This document shows, piece after piece, positions 1-7,557 of a stretch of 10,156 nt of DNA. Source of the DNA: CAZGSG01 sp964528095 (GTDB taxonomy: Bacteria; Bacteroidota; Bacteroidia; Chitinophagales; Chitinophagaceae); NCBI GenBank assembly GCA_964528095.1, contig CAZGSG010000214.1, positions 1 through 10,156 on the forward strand, given 5' to 3'. Position 1 is the first letter of the stretch; each line of letters opens with the position of its first letter. The position numbers were made by a program, and so were the translations under genes. The notes under the pieces are model-generated. The model had not been told where the DNA came from. It was given only the letters and a program-made list of their open reading frames with translations, and ran no database searches.

Positions 1-537
1 CGCTAACGCTTTGCCTGAGCATCCCGGTCGTTTGAACCGGGTAACCCGTGCAAGCAATTTTCCATTATATAACCAAAAACAACGCGCCATCCAGCCATAT
101 TGATCGTTGGGCGCGTCTGTTATGTCCTTTGCCTCGCTCCATTTCAATCCGTCTTTACTGGTAGAAAAGGAAACTTTCTGACCGTACTGATCATGCCCGG
201 GTACCCTGTCACGATGCTGCCCCGCACCTACCCGCGCTATACCGCGACCATCACTCCACATCATCCAATACAATCCATCATGAAAGAACAGGTAGTTATG
301 CTGGTTTACCCGGTTACCATCAAATTGTCTTACATCATGCACTATCGCATGATCGCTGTGTAAAGGTTTGGGTAATTTATCAAAGTCGATCTTGCGTGGG
401 TCTTCGGGAACCCAGCTACCGGACAACATCAATGTGGGATCTTTTATTTTTTTTGTTTCCTGTGCAGCTGAAGCTAACATGACTGTTAGTCCTGCGCCAA
501 CCATCAGGTTACGGATCAAGCTTCTCGTAGATATCAT
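1..537 (-). CDS. BNR/Asp-box sialidase-like propeller protein, 3' end cut by window edge
   Basis: The frame is open from the ATG at 537 to the left edge, giving 179 residues with no stop, so the C-terminal part lies outside. Residues 1-25 form a Sec signal peptide (basic MISTR start, hydrophobic core, ASAAQ cleavage region). Residues 36-46 (LMLSGSWVPED), VNQHNYL at 77-83 and MWSDG at 93-97 recur almost unchanged in the propeller protein at 2085-3335. One Asp-box is visible (S127-K-D-G-L-K-W133). These features place it in the sialidase/neuraminidase superfamily of beta-propellers; the sugar it acts on is unknown, and true sialidase activity is not shown. Its ATG overlaps the TGA of the upstream sulfatase in an ATGA junction, so the two are probably translationally coupled. 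Compared with its paralogue it carries about 14 extra residues after MWSDG, before the Asp-box. It is probably a secreted glycan-active enzyme of the same operon. Confidence 0.85.
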   Translation of the reverse strand, partial: MISTRSLIRNLMVGAGLTVMLASAAQETKKIKDPTLMLSGSWVPEDPRKIDFDKLPKPLHSDHAIVHDVRQFDGNRVNQHNYLFFHDGLYWMMWSDGRGIARVGAGQHRDRVPGHDQYGQKVSFSTSKDGLKWSEAKDITDAPNDQYGWMARCFWLYNGKLLARVTRFKRPGCSGKALA

Positions 538-2018
538 AATTTATTATTTTTTTTATTGTTAACTGGCAATACTGCTGTAGGCAGGGCCGATTTCCATCCT
601 GCTTTCAGTAGTTGCATGTGTTGCGCTATATTTTCCTGTTGTTGTTTTTCATTTACCAGGTTCACCTTTTCAAAGGGATCGCTGTTCATGTCGTATAATT
701 CTTTTGCGACGAGTTTGCCTGAGAGTTTTTCGCGGTATTCATGATACCGGTATTGCGCGGTTCTGACGGTATAGGCCATTACCGTATTGTTTATTCTCGG
801 GAAACTGCTGAAGACCGCTTTTTTCCATGCCATGACTGGCTTCTTAAGCAGGGGTACCATACTGGTGCCCTGTAACACAGCGGGAGCTTTTATATTACAG
901 AGTTCGGTAAGGGTTGGATAAATATCAACCAGCTCAACAAGCGCTGTTGTTTTAGAACCATCATTCCCCATACCCGGCACATCCATCATCAATACAACAT
1001 GGGTAGCGCTTTCCGAATTATCTTTTTTACCCCATAGTCCACGCTCACCCAGGAGATAACCATTGTCTGACCATAAGATAACGATCGTCTTCTCCCGCAG
1101 ACCCAGGGAATCAAGCGCATGCAATACACGACCAACCTGTGCATCGATATAACTGATACAGGCATAATACCCGTGTATCAACTCACGTGCTTTTGCTTCG
1201 CCTACATCGCCCCGCTCCGGGATATCAGTATAGTTTCGCATCTCTCCTTTATCCGGTTGCCAGTCATAACGCAGCTTACTCAATATTCCGGTATCCCGCG
1301 GATAGGACATATCTGCCGGTAATGGAATATTTTCCCGCTTATACATATCCCAGTATTTTTTTGGGGCCGTGAAGGGAAGATGTGGTCGTTTAAAACCAAC
1401 GGCAAGAAAGAAGGGTTTATTTTTTATCGTATCCAGGGTTTCGATGGCCGCCAGCGCTACCTGCCCGTCCTGGTACGCATCATCGGGTGCGTCAAGGTAT
1501 TCTGTTGAAGTTCCTTTTTCCATTGGATTGATAAACCCTCTCAGGCGATTAGTGGGCAACAGGTATTCATCCCTTTTAGGCACATCCAGTATTCGTTCCG
1601 GTACGGTCCACGAGATATCATCCGGCTGCGGTGGATATGCATGGTAAACTTTACCGAATGCCTGTGCATGATAACCCTGTTGTTTAAATACCTGGGGAAG
1701 TGTTACTACATCCGGCAATATGCTTCGGAAATGGATATTCTCCGACAGGATCGGCAAGGTATCGGGACGAAGACCTGTCATCATTGATGCACGCGAAGGC
1801 GCGCATAATGCCTGCTGGCAATAAGCTCTTTCAAAAAGCATCCCTTGTTTTGCGAGGCGATCTATATTGGGAGTGATCGCCACCTGGTCTCCATAACAGC
1901 CAAGATCAGGTCGCAGATCGTCCACCACGATGAACAATACGTTCATCTTCTGCTGACCCATACCAACATGGCACAGGCAGAGACCAAAGAATGAACAAAG
2001 TATGACAATTCTAATCAT
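534..2018 (-). CDS. Iduronate-2-sulfatase-like secreted sulfatase (S1 family, Cys type)
   Basis: This 494-residue sulfatase of the alkaline-phosphatase superfamily is expected to hydrolyse a sulfate ester on a glycan in the periplasm or at the cell surface. Residues 1-22 are a Sec signal peptide ending near GMGQQ. Metal ligands D33-D34 sit in VVDDLRPDLGCYGD. The nucleophile C72 lies in C-A-P-S-R, the consensus for conversion to formylglycine, followed by ASMMTG. GKVYH gives K123 and H126, KRPHLPF gives H213, SDNG gives D318-N319, and a Lys follows at 331/332. This order and the RPHLPF and KVYH strings match the iduronate-2-sulfatase group rather than the arylsulfatase A group. The active-site loop reads DNGYLLGERG, where the human enzyme has DHG and GEHG, so the exact substrate may differ. 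It follows the propeller gene by 66 bases and overlaps the next propeller gene by four bases. The length is normal for the family and the gene appears intact. The desulfated sugar cannot be told from sequence. Confidence 0.93.
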   Translation of the reverse strand: MIRIVILCSFFGLCLCHVGMGQQKMNVLFIVVDDLRPDLGCYGDQVAITPNIDRLAKQGMLFERAYCQQALCAPSRASMMTGLRPDTLPILSENIHFRSILPDVVTLPQVFKQQGYHAQAFGKVYHAYPPQPDDISWTVPERILDVPKRDEYLLPTNRLRGFINPMEKGTSTEYLDAPDDAYQDGQVALAAIETLDTIKNKPFFLAVGFKRPHLPFTAPKKYWDMYKRENIPLPADMSYPRDTGILSKLRYDWQPDKGEMRNYTDIPERGDVGEAKARELIHGYYACISYIDAQVGRVLHALDSLGLREKTIVILWSDNGYLLGERGLWGKKDNSESATHVVLMMDVPGMGNDGSKTTALVELVDIYPTLTELCNIKAPAVLQGTSMVPLLKKPVMAWKKAVFSSFPRINNTVMAYTVRTAQYRYHEYREKLSGKLVAKELYDMNSDPFEKVNLVNEKQQQENIAQHMQLLKAGWKSALPTAVLPVNNKKNNKL

Positions 2019-2059
2019 GTTTTTCTAAACCTGTTTGACTTCGCCAATAGCGGAAACTA

Positions 2060-2087
2060 TTTTTGACTTTTTAATTTTGAATTTTTA
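2060..2087. repeat. Half-copy of the A/T-rich intergenic repeat
   Basis: The 20 bases 2068-2087 are identical to 8609-8628 and again end exactly on the complement of a gene's TAA stop, here that of the propeller protein at 2085-3335. Only the right arm is recognisable; no matching left arm is seen in the 66-base gap up to the sulfatase start. A direct repeat TTTGACTT at 2034-2041 and 2062-2069 borders it. Confidence 0.5.
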
Positions 2088-3335
2088 ATTCCTTCGTTGT
2101 GAAATCATTTTCAACTGATCTATATCCGATAACCTTATTTTCATTACTTCAACAGATTGTTTCTCCCCGGCAAAAGCAATCAGCAAACACCCGTCATGTT
2201 CAATGATATGCGGATAATCAATATGCCTGCCTCCTGTGAGATAGTACATCTTGTTAAAAACAATTCCATCATCACTGATCGACAATACCAGGGGATCCCG
2301 CTTTGCGGGGTTTGCATTAGACACCAGCGCATAGCGACCGTCTTTCAAACGTATGCCACTGAATTTTGAACGCGCATCAGGAAAGTTGGTCCTGACGGGC
2401 TTGCTCCAGGTACGGGCATTATCACTGGAAAAAGATCTAAACAAAAAACCACTGCGGAGATTATCCCTGAACAATGCCACCAGGTTATTATCAGGCAATA
2501 CCCACCAATCCGGCTCTTCCGCGGAAAGACCTTCCATTGATCCAAATACCGGAAAGGATTTCCATGCATTGATACTGTCTACTCCTCCTACCAGGAACTC
2601 GATGCCTGTTTTTTTATACCCATACTTTCTGCGCGTCATCACCCATTCCCCTGTAGCTATCTTTGTTGGTGCAAAATTGTTGATAGCATCATCTGCGATC
2701 ACACCTATATCTTTCCATGTCTTATCGGCTTCGTTAAAACGAAACCCATGTAGTTCGAGTCCGGGTCCAAAAAACTCAGCTGCTTCATCCAATGCTGCCA
2801 GGGCTATCAGGTCATCCCCTCTTTGCCAAAACCCACGGGCGATATAACGAAAACCTTCATTGGTCCGGGTTCCATGAATAGCTGCTTTGCCTGATCCCGG
2901 TGGTAAAGGCGTCATATAGGCCGGAGTTGACCAATTCAACCCATCATCGCTGGTCGCATATTTTACCCGTTGGCCCACCCGGTCTTCCACACCGGGGCCA
3001 TCACTCCACATGATCCAGAATTTTCCACCATGATGTACGAGGTAATTGTGCTGGTTCACCCCATTTGTTTTTTTCACATCACTTACCACTCTGAAATTGG
3101 CTGGCACCCGTGGAAGTTTTTCATAGTCGATTTGATGGGTATCATCCGGTACCCAATCACCGGCCAGCATCAGGGGCGACATGGGATTGTTTACAGGATG
3201 CGGTTTATTTGCGTCCGGCTTATTTGATTGCGCCATTACTGATAAAACACCTGCACTCATCCCAATCAACAGGATAGCTGCTTTTAGCCATCTTTGTTTT
3301 CCGTTGTTATAAGGGCTGTATTGTAAAAAAATCAT
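2085..3335 (-). CDS. BNR/Asp-box sialidase-like propeller protein
   Basis: This 416-residue protein looks like an exported six-bladed sialidase-fold enzyme. A basic stretch (KQRWLK) precedes a hydrophobic core and VMAQ, giving a signal peptide of about 36 residues; no later start would keep it. Asp-boxes appear at 129-135 (SDDGLNW), 303-310 (SSDNARTW) and, degenerate, 352-360 (SISDDGIVF). The conserved VNQHNYL (93-99) and MWSDG (109-113) strings are shared with the paralogue at 1-537. The superfamily includes exo-sialidases and other retaining or inverting glycosidases, as well as some lyases and binding propellers. I see no clear arginine triad, so I would not claim sialic acid as the substrate. 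It sits between two sulfatases, 59 bases after one and 66 before the other, which suggests it acts on the same sulfated glycan. The stop codon TAA lies inside an A/T-rich repeat shared with 8609-8628. Confidence 0.88.
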   Translation of the reverse strand: MIFLQYSPYNNGKQRWLKAAILLIGMSAGVLSVMAQSNKPDANKPHPVNNPMSPLMLAGDWVPDDTHQIDYEKLPRVPANFRVVSDVKKTNGVNQHNYLVHHGGKFWIMWSDGPGVEDRVGQRVKYATSDDGLNWSTPAYMTPLPPGSGKAAIHGTRTNEGFRYIARGFWQRGDDLIALAALDEAAEFFGPGLELHGFRFNEADKTWKDIGVIADDAINNFAPTKIATGEWVMTRRKYGYKKTGIEFLVGGVDSINAWKSFPVFGSMEGLSAEEPDWWVLPDNNLVALFRDNLRSGFLFRSFSSDNARTWSKPVRTNFPDARSKFSGIRLKDGRYALVSNANPAKRDPLVLSISDDGIVFNKMYYLTGGRHIDYPHIIEHDGCLLIAFAGEKQSVEVMKIRLSDIDQLKMISQRRN

Positions 3336-3359
3336 GTGCCTGGTTTTATTTTTTTAAAT

Positions 3360-3380
3360 CCTGTCAGTTTTTTTAACAGG
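3360..3380 (-). other. Intergenic hairpin between sulfatase and propeller genes
   Basis: On the minus strand CCTGTTA, loop AAAAAAC, then TGACAGG forms a seven-pair stem with one G-U pair. It is not followed by a T-run on this strand, so it does not look like an intrinsic terminator. It could mark an mRNA processing or stability site inside the operon, or be a chance structure. Confidence 0.3.
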
Positions 3381-3394
3381 TGTTCAATCAATGA

Positions 3395-4786
3395 TCATAG
3401 TGCTTTGTTCGAATAAACTTCCCGTTTCCATAATTCCAGTTTATCCATAAGCTCTTTAACAAGCTTTGGATTAACTGCAGCTTCATCCCTTTCTTCTGTG
3501 ATATTGTTCTTCAGGTTATAGAGTTCCGGAACGGCATTCATTGCGCTTACTACCAGCTTCCAGTCGCCTGAGCGCACCGCGTATGCATCCCCATGTTTCC
3601 AAAACAATACCCGTTTGTTCATTTGTTTATTACGCAACAGCAGGGAAGAGATGGAACTGCCATCCAGTTTATTGATCGATTGCCTGGAAGGCGTTGCAAT
3701 ACCCGCGAGTTCTAACAACGTGGGGGCGATATCCATTGTCAATACTGTTTCGTTTGATATCCTTCCCTCGCTGATCTTACCTGGCCACCAGGCGATAGCT
3801 GGCACCCGGTGCCCCCCTTCATAGATCTTTCCCTTTTCTCCGCGTAATGGTTTGTTGGATGAAATATTTGTATAACCGCCGCGATAACTAACGATGCCGC
3901 CATTGTCTGAACAGAACAAAACAAGTGTCTGCCTGTCCAGTTTCAATTCACGCAGTTTGGCAATGATCTTTCCCGTGCTTTTATCCATTTCTTCGATCAT
4001 TTGCAGTATCACTGCTTTTACTTCTGCCGGCGAGTGTTGTCCCAACCTGCTTAGCGGACCATTTACATCCCTGTATTGAAATCCCTCTTTTCTAAAAACA
4101 GTATCTGTTGCGCTTTGCCAGGGAAAATGAATGGCTTTGTGTGATACGAATAAAAAGAAAGGCGAATCTTTATGTGTTTCAATGAATGCCAGGGAGTGAT
4201 TGGTGATCAGGTCAGTACTATATCCTTCTTCCTTAACCGCTTCTTTATTATGCCACCAGTCATATTTACCAAATGTATTCACCCTGGAGTGATAGTCACC
4301 GGCTCCATGCAATGTGCCCCAAAACTCATCGAAGCCATAATTGACCGGGCTTTGTTCTGGCGTATAGCCCAAATGCCATTTGCCCATGATGCCTGTATAA
4401 TATCCTGCATCATGCAAATACTTCGCAATGGTCAGTTCCTGTTTTGCTTTCTCATCGCCCAGCCCTTTTTCATTTTCTCCCAGCGCGTTTTCTATGCCCA
4501 TCCGTTGCTGGTATCGTCCTGTCAGTAATGCCGCACGTGTAGGGGAACAAACAGCGCCATTCGAATGAAAGTCGGTAAAGCGCAACCCTTCCTGCGCCAT
4601 TTTTGCCAGATTAGGTGCAGGCGCGTCTCCTCCATATAGTCCCAGGTCGCCATAGCCCAGGTCATCCGCCAGGATCAGGATGATATTGGGTCTTGTTTTC
4701 TCCTGCGCATATAGCGCATTGCAGCATATACAAAGACATATTGCCAGTATGTTCCTGAGCATATTTTTATGATTGGCGCTATTCAT
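3395..4786 (-). CDS. Secreted arylsulfatase-type sulfatase (S1 family, Cys type)
   Basis: This 463-residue sulfatase is distinct in subfamily from the one at 534-2018. Metal ligands D41-D42 occur in ILADDLGYGDLGLYGG, the nucleophile C80 in C-S-P-T-R followed by AALLTGRY, then GKWHLG (K136, H138), H220 in SHKAIHFP, D294-N295 in SDNGG, and LRGEKGKIYEGGHRVP with Lys at 318/320. This is the classical arylsulfatase A / N-acetylgalactosamine-sulfatase pattern. C80 must be oxidised to formylglycine by a maturase not visible here. The signal peptide ends near ALYAQ; translation may start at M1 or at M9 (position 4762), because both keep it. The M1 ATG lies four bases after the TGA of the flavoenzyme gene, arguing for co-translation and for M1. 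The predicted site of action is the periplasm or outer surface. Substrate position and sugar are unknown, but pairing with a second sulfatase implies more than one type of sulfate ester. Confidence 0.94.
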   Translation of the reverse strand: MNSANHKNMLRNILAICLCICCNALYAQEKTRPNIILILADDLGYGDLGLYGGDAPAPNLAKMAQEGLRFTDFHSNGAVCSPTRAALLTGRYQQRMGIENALGENEKGLGDEKAKQELTIAKYLHDAGYYTGIMGKWHLGYTPEQSPVNYGFDEFWGTLHGAGDYHSRVNTFGKYDWWHNKEAVKEEGYSTDLITNHSLAFIETHKDSPFFLFVSHKAIHFPWQSATDTVFRKEGFQYRDVNGPLSRLGQHSPAEVKAVILQMIEEMDKSTGKIIAKLRELKLDRQTLVLFCSDNGGIVSYRGGYTNISSNKPLRGEKGKIYEGGHRVPAIAWWPGKISEGRISNETVLTMDIAPTLLELAGIATPSRQSINKLDGSSISSLLLRNKQMNKRVLFWKHGDAYAVRSGDWKLVVSAMNAVPELYNLKNNITEERDEAAVNPKLVKELMDKLELWKREVYSNKAL

Positions 4787-4790
4787 TTAT

Positions 4791-6818
4791 TCATGCTTTA
4801 GAAAATATATCCGTTGCTTCAAAAATCACCCGGGCCGCATTTCCCCTGCTTATTATCGTATCTCCTGCAATACCCAATGTTTTCAGCAATGCTGCCGGTT
4901 GCCGGGACAACCCCAACGAATTGTTGATCATTCCCGAAAACTCATTGGCGTTGATCGTTTCAGTATCGTTTTCTTCAACCTGTACCGTTTTCAATGCCTG
5001 CGTCGTAGCATCCCAGTTATTTGTTTTTTTCCATGTGCTTAAATGATCGGCCCATCGCTGCGCCAATACTTTTGTGAGCTTCCGGTTAGGGCGTGCTTCA
5101 TAGCTTGCAAAAAAACCTTTGGTGCCGAGGTATTGTACAGCGGGATACCAATCCGCCGATTCTCTTCCTTCCACGTCATTAAAGAAGGAGATCATAAACC
5201 GGTGTTGTGCCAGTTTCCTGGTGAGCCTGTCCGGATCTATATTTTTTATCGCGATCTTTTTATTGCATGCTTCGGTTGCCAGGTACCCAACCACTTCACC
5301 GAGGCTCATCCATACCGGCTCAAGTCTTATAGCGCCTAAACCAATATGTGAGGCAGAAAGACAAACAGGTACTACCAGGTTATCAGGTTCCAGAGGGAAA
5401 ATGGTTCGTAATGAGATCTGTCCGGGCACCGTCTCACTTTTCAGCATTACTTCTCCTTCTTCTTTACTGTCTTTTACATGCCGGTCGGTACATGCATGCG
5501 AATCGAGAAACCATTCGGTCACGCTGATACTGTCTGCATGTATCGGCGCACGTTTTAAACCAGGTGATAACTGCGCGTCATGTTCTGTAAAAACTGTCCG
5601 GCCTTTTATACGTCGCGCCTCGCGCACATATAGTTCATATGGTATATGCCCGTTATCTGCAAATTCGTCCTTAGCTAATCCATATTTACGCCAGTGATCG
5701 CGTATCGCTACAGGAAGTGATGCATCATTTTGCCTGAAATAAAGCAATCCGAAAACTTCGTTCCTGTATTGTTCAATAATACTTTTTCTTACAGTCCAGT
5801 CACCTTCCACATATTTATTCTGCAAACCCAGTAGCTCCGGGTAAGGCAGGCTTGATTTTCGATTGGGTCGTGACAGGGTCAGGTTCTCTGCCTTGTGCGT
5901 ATACTGTTCTTTAAAATATGCGGCGTCATAATTAGCTGGTCGTTCAGGCAGTAACCTGTTTTCAGGATCATCCGTTAATATACTACGGAGATTAAACCCC
6001 TGTATAGCTGTATCCGCTTCACCGGTGCTCTCCGGCATTAATAGAATGGTGCGGGATTCTTTATACCGATACAGGTTGAGGTTCCTGATCAATTCTGCCT
6101 GCTCTTGTTCCGCTTTATTTTTAGGTATTTCCGGCGCCGCGTCTTTCGAATAGATCACACCCGCATATTGCTCTCCGTATTCCTGTTTTGATTCGCGGCC
6201 GATACGGTAAGGCGCCCCTGCTACCGCTGCCAGGTCAGCTTCATAAGAACAATCCGCAAAGATTGTCGCCACTCCATTCATTTCTTTAGCACCATCAATA
6301 GCTCTGAAGACAACACGCTTTAATTGTTTGTTCGTCTTTTCTGCTTTTACAGGGTAATATCCTTTGATGATCGTAATATTCTTTTCTGCCGACAACCATT
6401 CATTGATCAATTGTTCCGCTACATGCGCTTCGTATTTTGTTTTTGATATCCCAGGGCCTGATGCCTGGTATTGCGGTGAGTCGCTACCGTATTTTAACCG
6501 GTAGAAATCATAAACGCTTTGCCTGAACTCATCGTACAACGGCGCTCTTGCTCCATTGTAGAGTGTATCTGTTATGCCCAAACCATTGGCAAACATGCCA
6601 CCCAAATGTTCTGCCGCGCTGATCAGTAATACTTTTAGTCCTTCCCTGGCCGCACGTATCGCGCAGGCCACGCCTGCCGGTGTGGCGCCATACACGAGCA
6701 AATGATACCCATTCTCCCCTGCAACAGGATTGGAGTAAACCGGTGAAGCAGCCAATGCGGGTGTCACTTGCAGCAATGGCGCCAGGCCGATCAGTTTTAT
6801 GAGTTCACGTCGGTTCAT
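4791..6818 (-). CDS. Tat-exported FAD-dependent oxidoreductase with SLH-like C-terminal region
   Basis: This 675-residue flavoprotein matches the FAD-dependent oxidoreductase family usually found beside glycan-degradation genes (Pfam FAD_oxidored type). The N-terminus MNRRELIKLIG followed by a hydrophobic stretch and ALAAS is a twin-arginine signal, fitting export of a protein already carrying its cofactor. The dinucleotide-binding loop is G44-A-T-P-A-G49 with AIRAAREGLKVLLI after it, then LGGM at 72-75. Further family landmarks are DCSYEADLAAVAGAPYRIGRE (189-209), a VREARRIKG segment (398-406) and the FAD-closing segment PVCLSASHIGLGAIRLEPVWM (484-504). Residues 545-589 resemble an S-layer homology motif (F-N-D-V, W-Y-P-A-V-Q-Y-L, K-G, R-P-N-x-x-L-T), and ISRGNAARVIFEA (656-668) resembles the end of another. 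The electron acceptor and sugar substrate are unknown. It begins six bases after the SGNH hydrolase gene. Its likely role is oxidation of a sugar released or exposed by the neighbouring enzymes; that is inference. Confidence 0.9.
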   Translation of the reverse strand: MNRRELIKLIGLAPLLQVTPALAASPVYSNPVAGENGYHLLVYGATPAGVACAIRAAREGLKVLLISAAEHLGGMFANGLGITDTLYNGARAPLYDEFRQSVYDFYRLKYGSDSPQYQASGPGISKTKYEAHVAEQLINEWLSAEKNITIIKGYYPVKAEKTNKQLKRVVFRAIDGAKEMNGVATIFADCSYEADLAAVAGAPYRIGRESKQEYGEQYAGVIYSKDAAPEIPKNKAEQEQAELIRNLNLYRYKESRTILLMPESTGEADTAIQGFNLRSILTDDPENRLLPERPANYDAAYFKEQYTHKAENLTLSRPNRKSSLPYPELLGLQNKYVEGDWTVRKSIIEQYRNEVFGLLYFRQNDASLPVAIRDHWRKYGLAKDEFADNGHIPYELYVREARRIKGRTVFTEHDAQLSPGLKRAPIHADSISVTEWFLDSHACTDRHVKDSKEEGEVMLKSETVPGQISLRTIFPLEPDNLVVPVCLSASHIGLGAIRLEPVWMSLGEVVGYLATEACNKKIAIKNIDPDRLTRKLAQHRFMISFFNDVEGRESADWYPAVQYLGTKGFFASYEARPNRKLTKVLAQRWADHLSTWKKTNNWDATTQALKTVQVEENDTETINANEFSGMINNSLGLSRQPAALLKTLGIAGDTIISRGNAARVIFEATDIFSKA

Positions 6819-6824
6819 TATTGT

Positions 6825-7523
6825 TTATCTGACCGCTTTGTTTTCTTTTATTATTTCCCTGAGCGCCCCTGCTATATACGATGCCTGCAATGCGCGGATA
6901 TCTTCCTTGTAGTGAACATTGTCGAGGTAAGCCCCGGGCCCGAGCGTCACAGTAAAATCATGCAGGTCGATAGTGCTGATCTTATACTGCCTGCATACTT
7001 CCGCCGCAATAACGTTGTATTGTTCCAGGTCGGCTGAATAACGGCTCAGGTGTTTTGTGCGGCTGTTATGAATTGAATCTACTACCGGTGTGGTAGTGAC
7101 CCAAATGACCCTGATCTTATTCTTTTGTATTAATGTAAAAATGCTTCGCAGGTTTTTGCGATACTCATCAGGTGGCACCTGTAATTCCTGCGTGATGCTA
7201 TCATGCCCTACATCATGCAAGCCGCAATTGAGCACAAGATAGTCAGGCTTGAAACCAGGCTGCTGTAGCTTGGCTGTCAAATAAGCCAGCACCCTGCGTG
7301 AATCGCCACCATTGCGGCTAAATTCTTTTCCCTGTAGTGTTTCGATCTTCTTCTGGTCTATATCAATAATACCATCTAAATATTTTATAAGATAGGGGCC
7401 ATAGTGAATAGAAATGCTATCTCCCATCAGGAACACGGTTGGATGCGGTTTTGCCCACGACATTAAACATGCAATGATAGCAGTAAGTATAAACGCCTTT
7501 TTTAAAAAATTTGCTACAACCAT
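6825..7523 (-). CDS. Secreted SGNH/GDSL-family hydrolase, probable carbohydrate esterase
   Basis: This 232-residue protein has an N-terminal export signal (KKAFILTAIIACLMSWA) and the SGNH blocks in order. Block I is GDSIS with the nucleophile S36. A block II-like RNGGDSRRV contributes the oxyanion glycine at 72-73. Block III is NCGLHD at 99-104, where the usual Gly-x-Asn-Asp has His in place of Asn. Block V is D201-N-V-H204, supplying the catalytic acid and base. Family members deacylate oligo- or polysaccharides (acetyl, or other short acyl groups). The start is supported by an AAAGG Shine-Dalgarno eight bases upstream of the ATG, unusual in this window. It follows the esterase gene by 34 bases and precedes the flavoenzyme by six, consistent with co-transcription. 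The likely role is removing acyl decorations that block the sulfatases or glycosidases. A role as a lysophospholipase is possible but less likely in this setting. Confidence 0.88.
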   Translation of the reverse strand: MVVANFLKKAFILTAIIACLMSWAKPHPTVFLMGDSISIHYGPYLIKYLDGIIDIDQKKIETLQGKEFSRNGGDSRRVLAYLTAKLQQPGFKPDYLVLNCGLHDVGHDSITQELQVPPDEYRKNLRSIFTLIQKNKIRVIWVTTTPVVDSIHNSRTKHLSRYSADLEQYNVIAAEVCRQYKISTIDLHDFTVTLGPGAYLDNVHYKEDIRALQASYIAGALREIIKENKAVR

Positions 7524-7531
7524 GTTATATG

Positions 7532-7536
7532 CCTTT
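7532..7536 (-). promoter_or_regulatory. Shine-Dalgarno-like AAAGG for the SGNH hydrolase
   Basis: The minus strand reads CTGAAAGGCATATAACATG; AAAGG ends eight bases before the ATG at 7523. Most other starts in this window have A/T-rich leaders without such a motif, so this one supports the chosen start of the SGNH gene. Confidence 0.5.
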
Positions 7537-7557
7537 CAGTTTTTTAATCCTGGTTAT

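Noticed and set aside
2353..2847. Plus-strand open frame of 164 codons opposite the propeller gene
   Set aside because: The minus strand encodes conserved Asp-box sequence across this stretch; the plus frame shows no motif or signal.
2085..3335. Confident naming as an exo-alpha-sialidase (nanH)
   Set aside because: Asp-boxes show the fold only; the sialidase arginine triad and FRIP-type motif are not evident, and the sulfatase setting suggests another sugar.
3360..3380. Intrinsic terminator between the arylsulfatase and the propeller gene
   Set aside because: The stem is short and no T-run follows it on the coding strand; the genes are close and functionally linked.
5119..5697. Plus-strand open frame of 192 codons opposite the flavoenzyme gene
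   Set aside because: It lies wholly within a well-supported minus-strand gene, has no recognisable domain, and its composition is that of an antisense frame.
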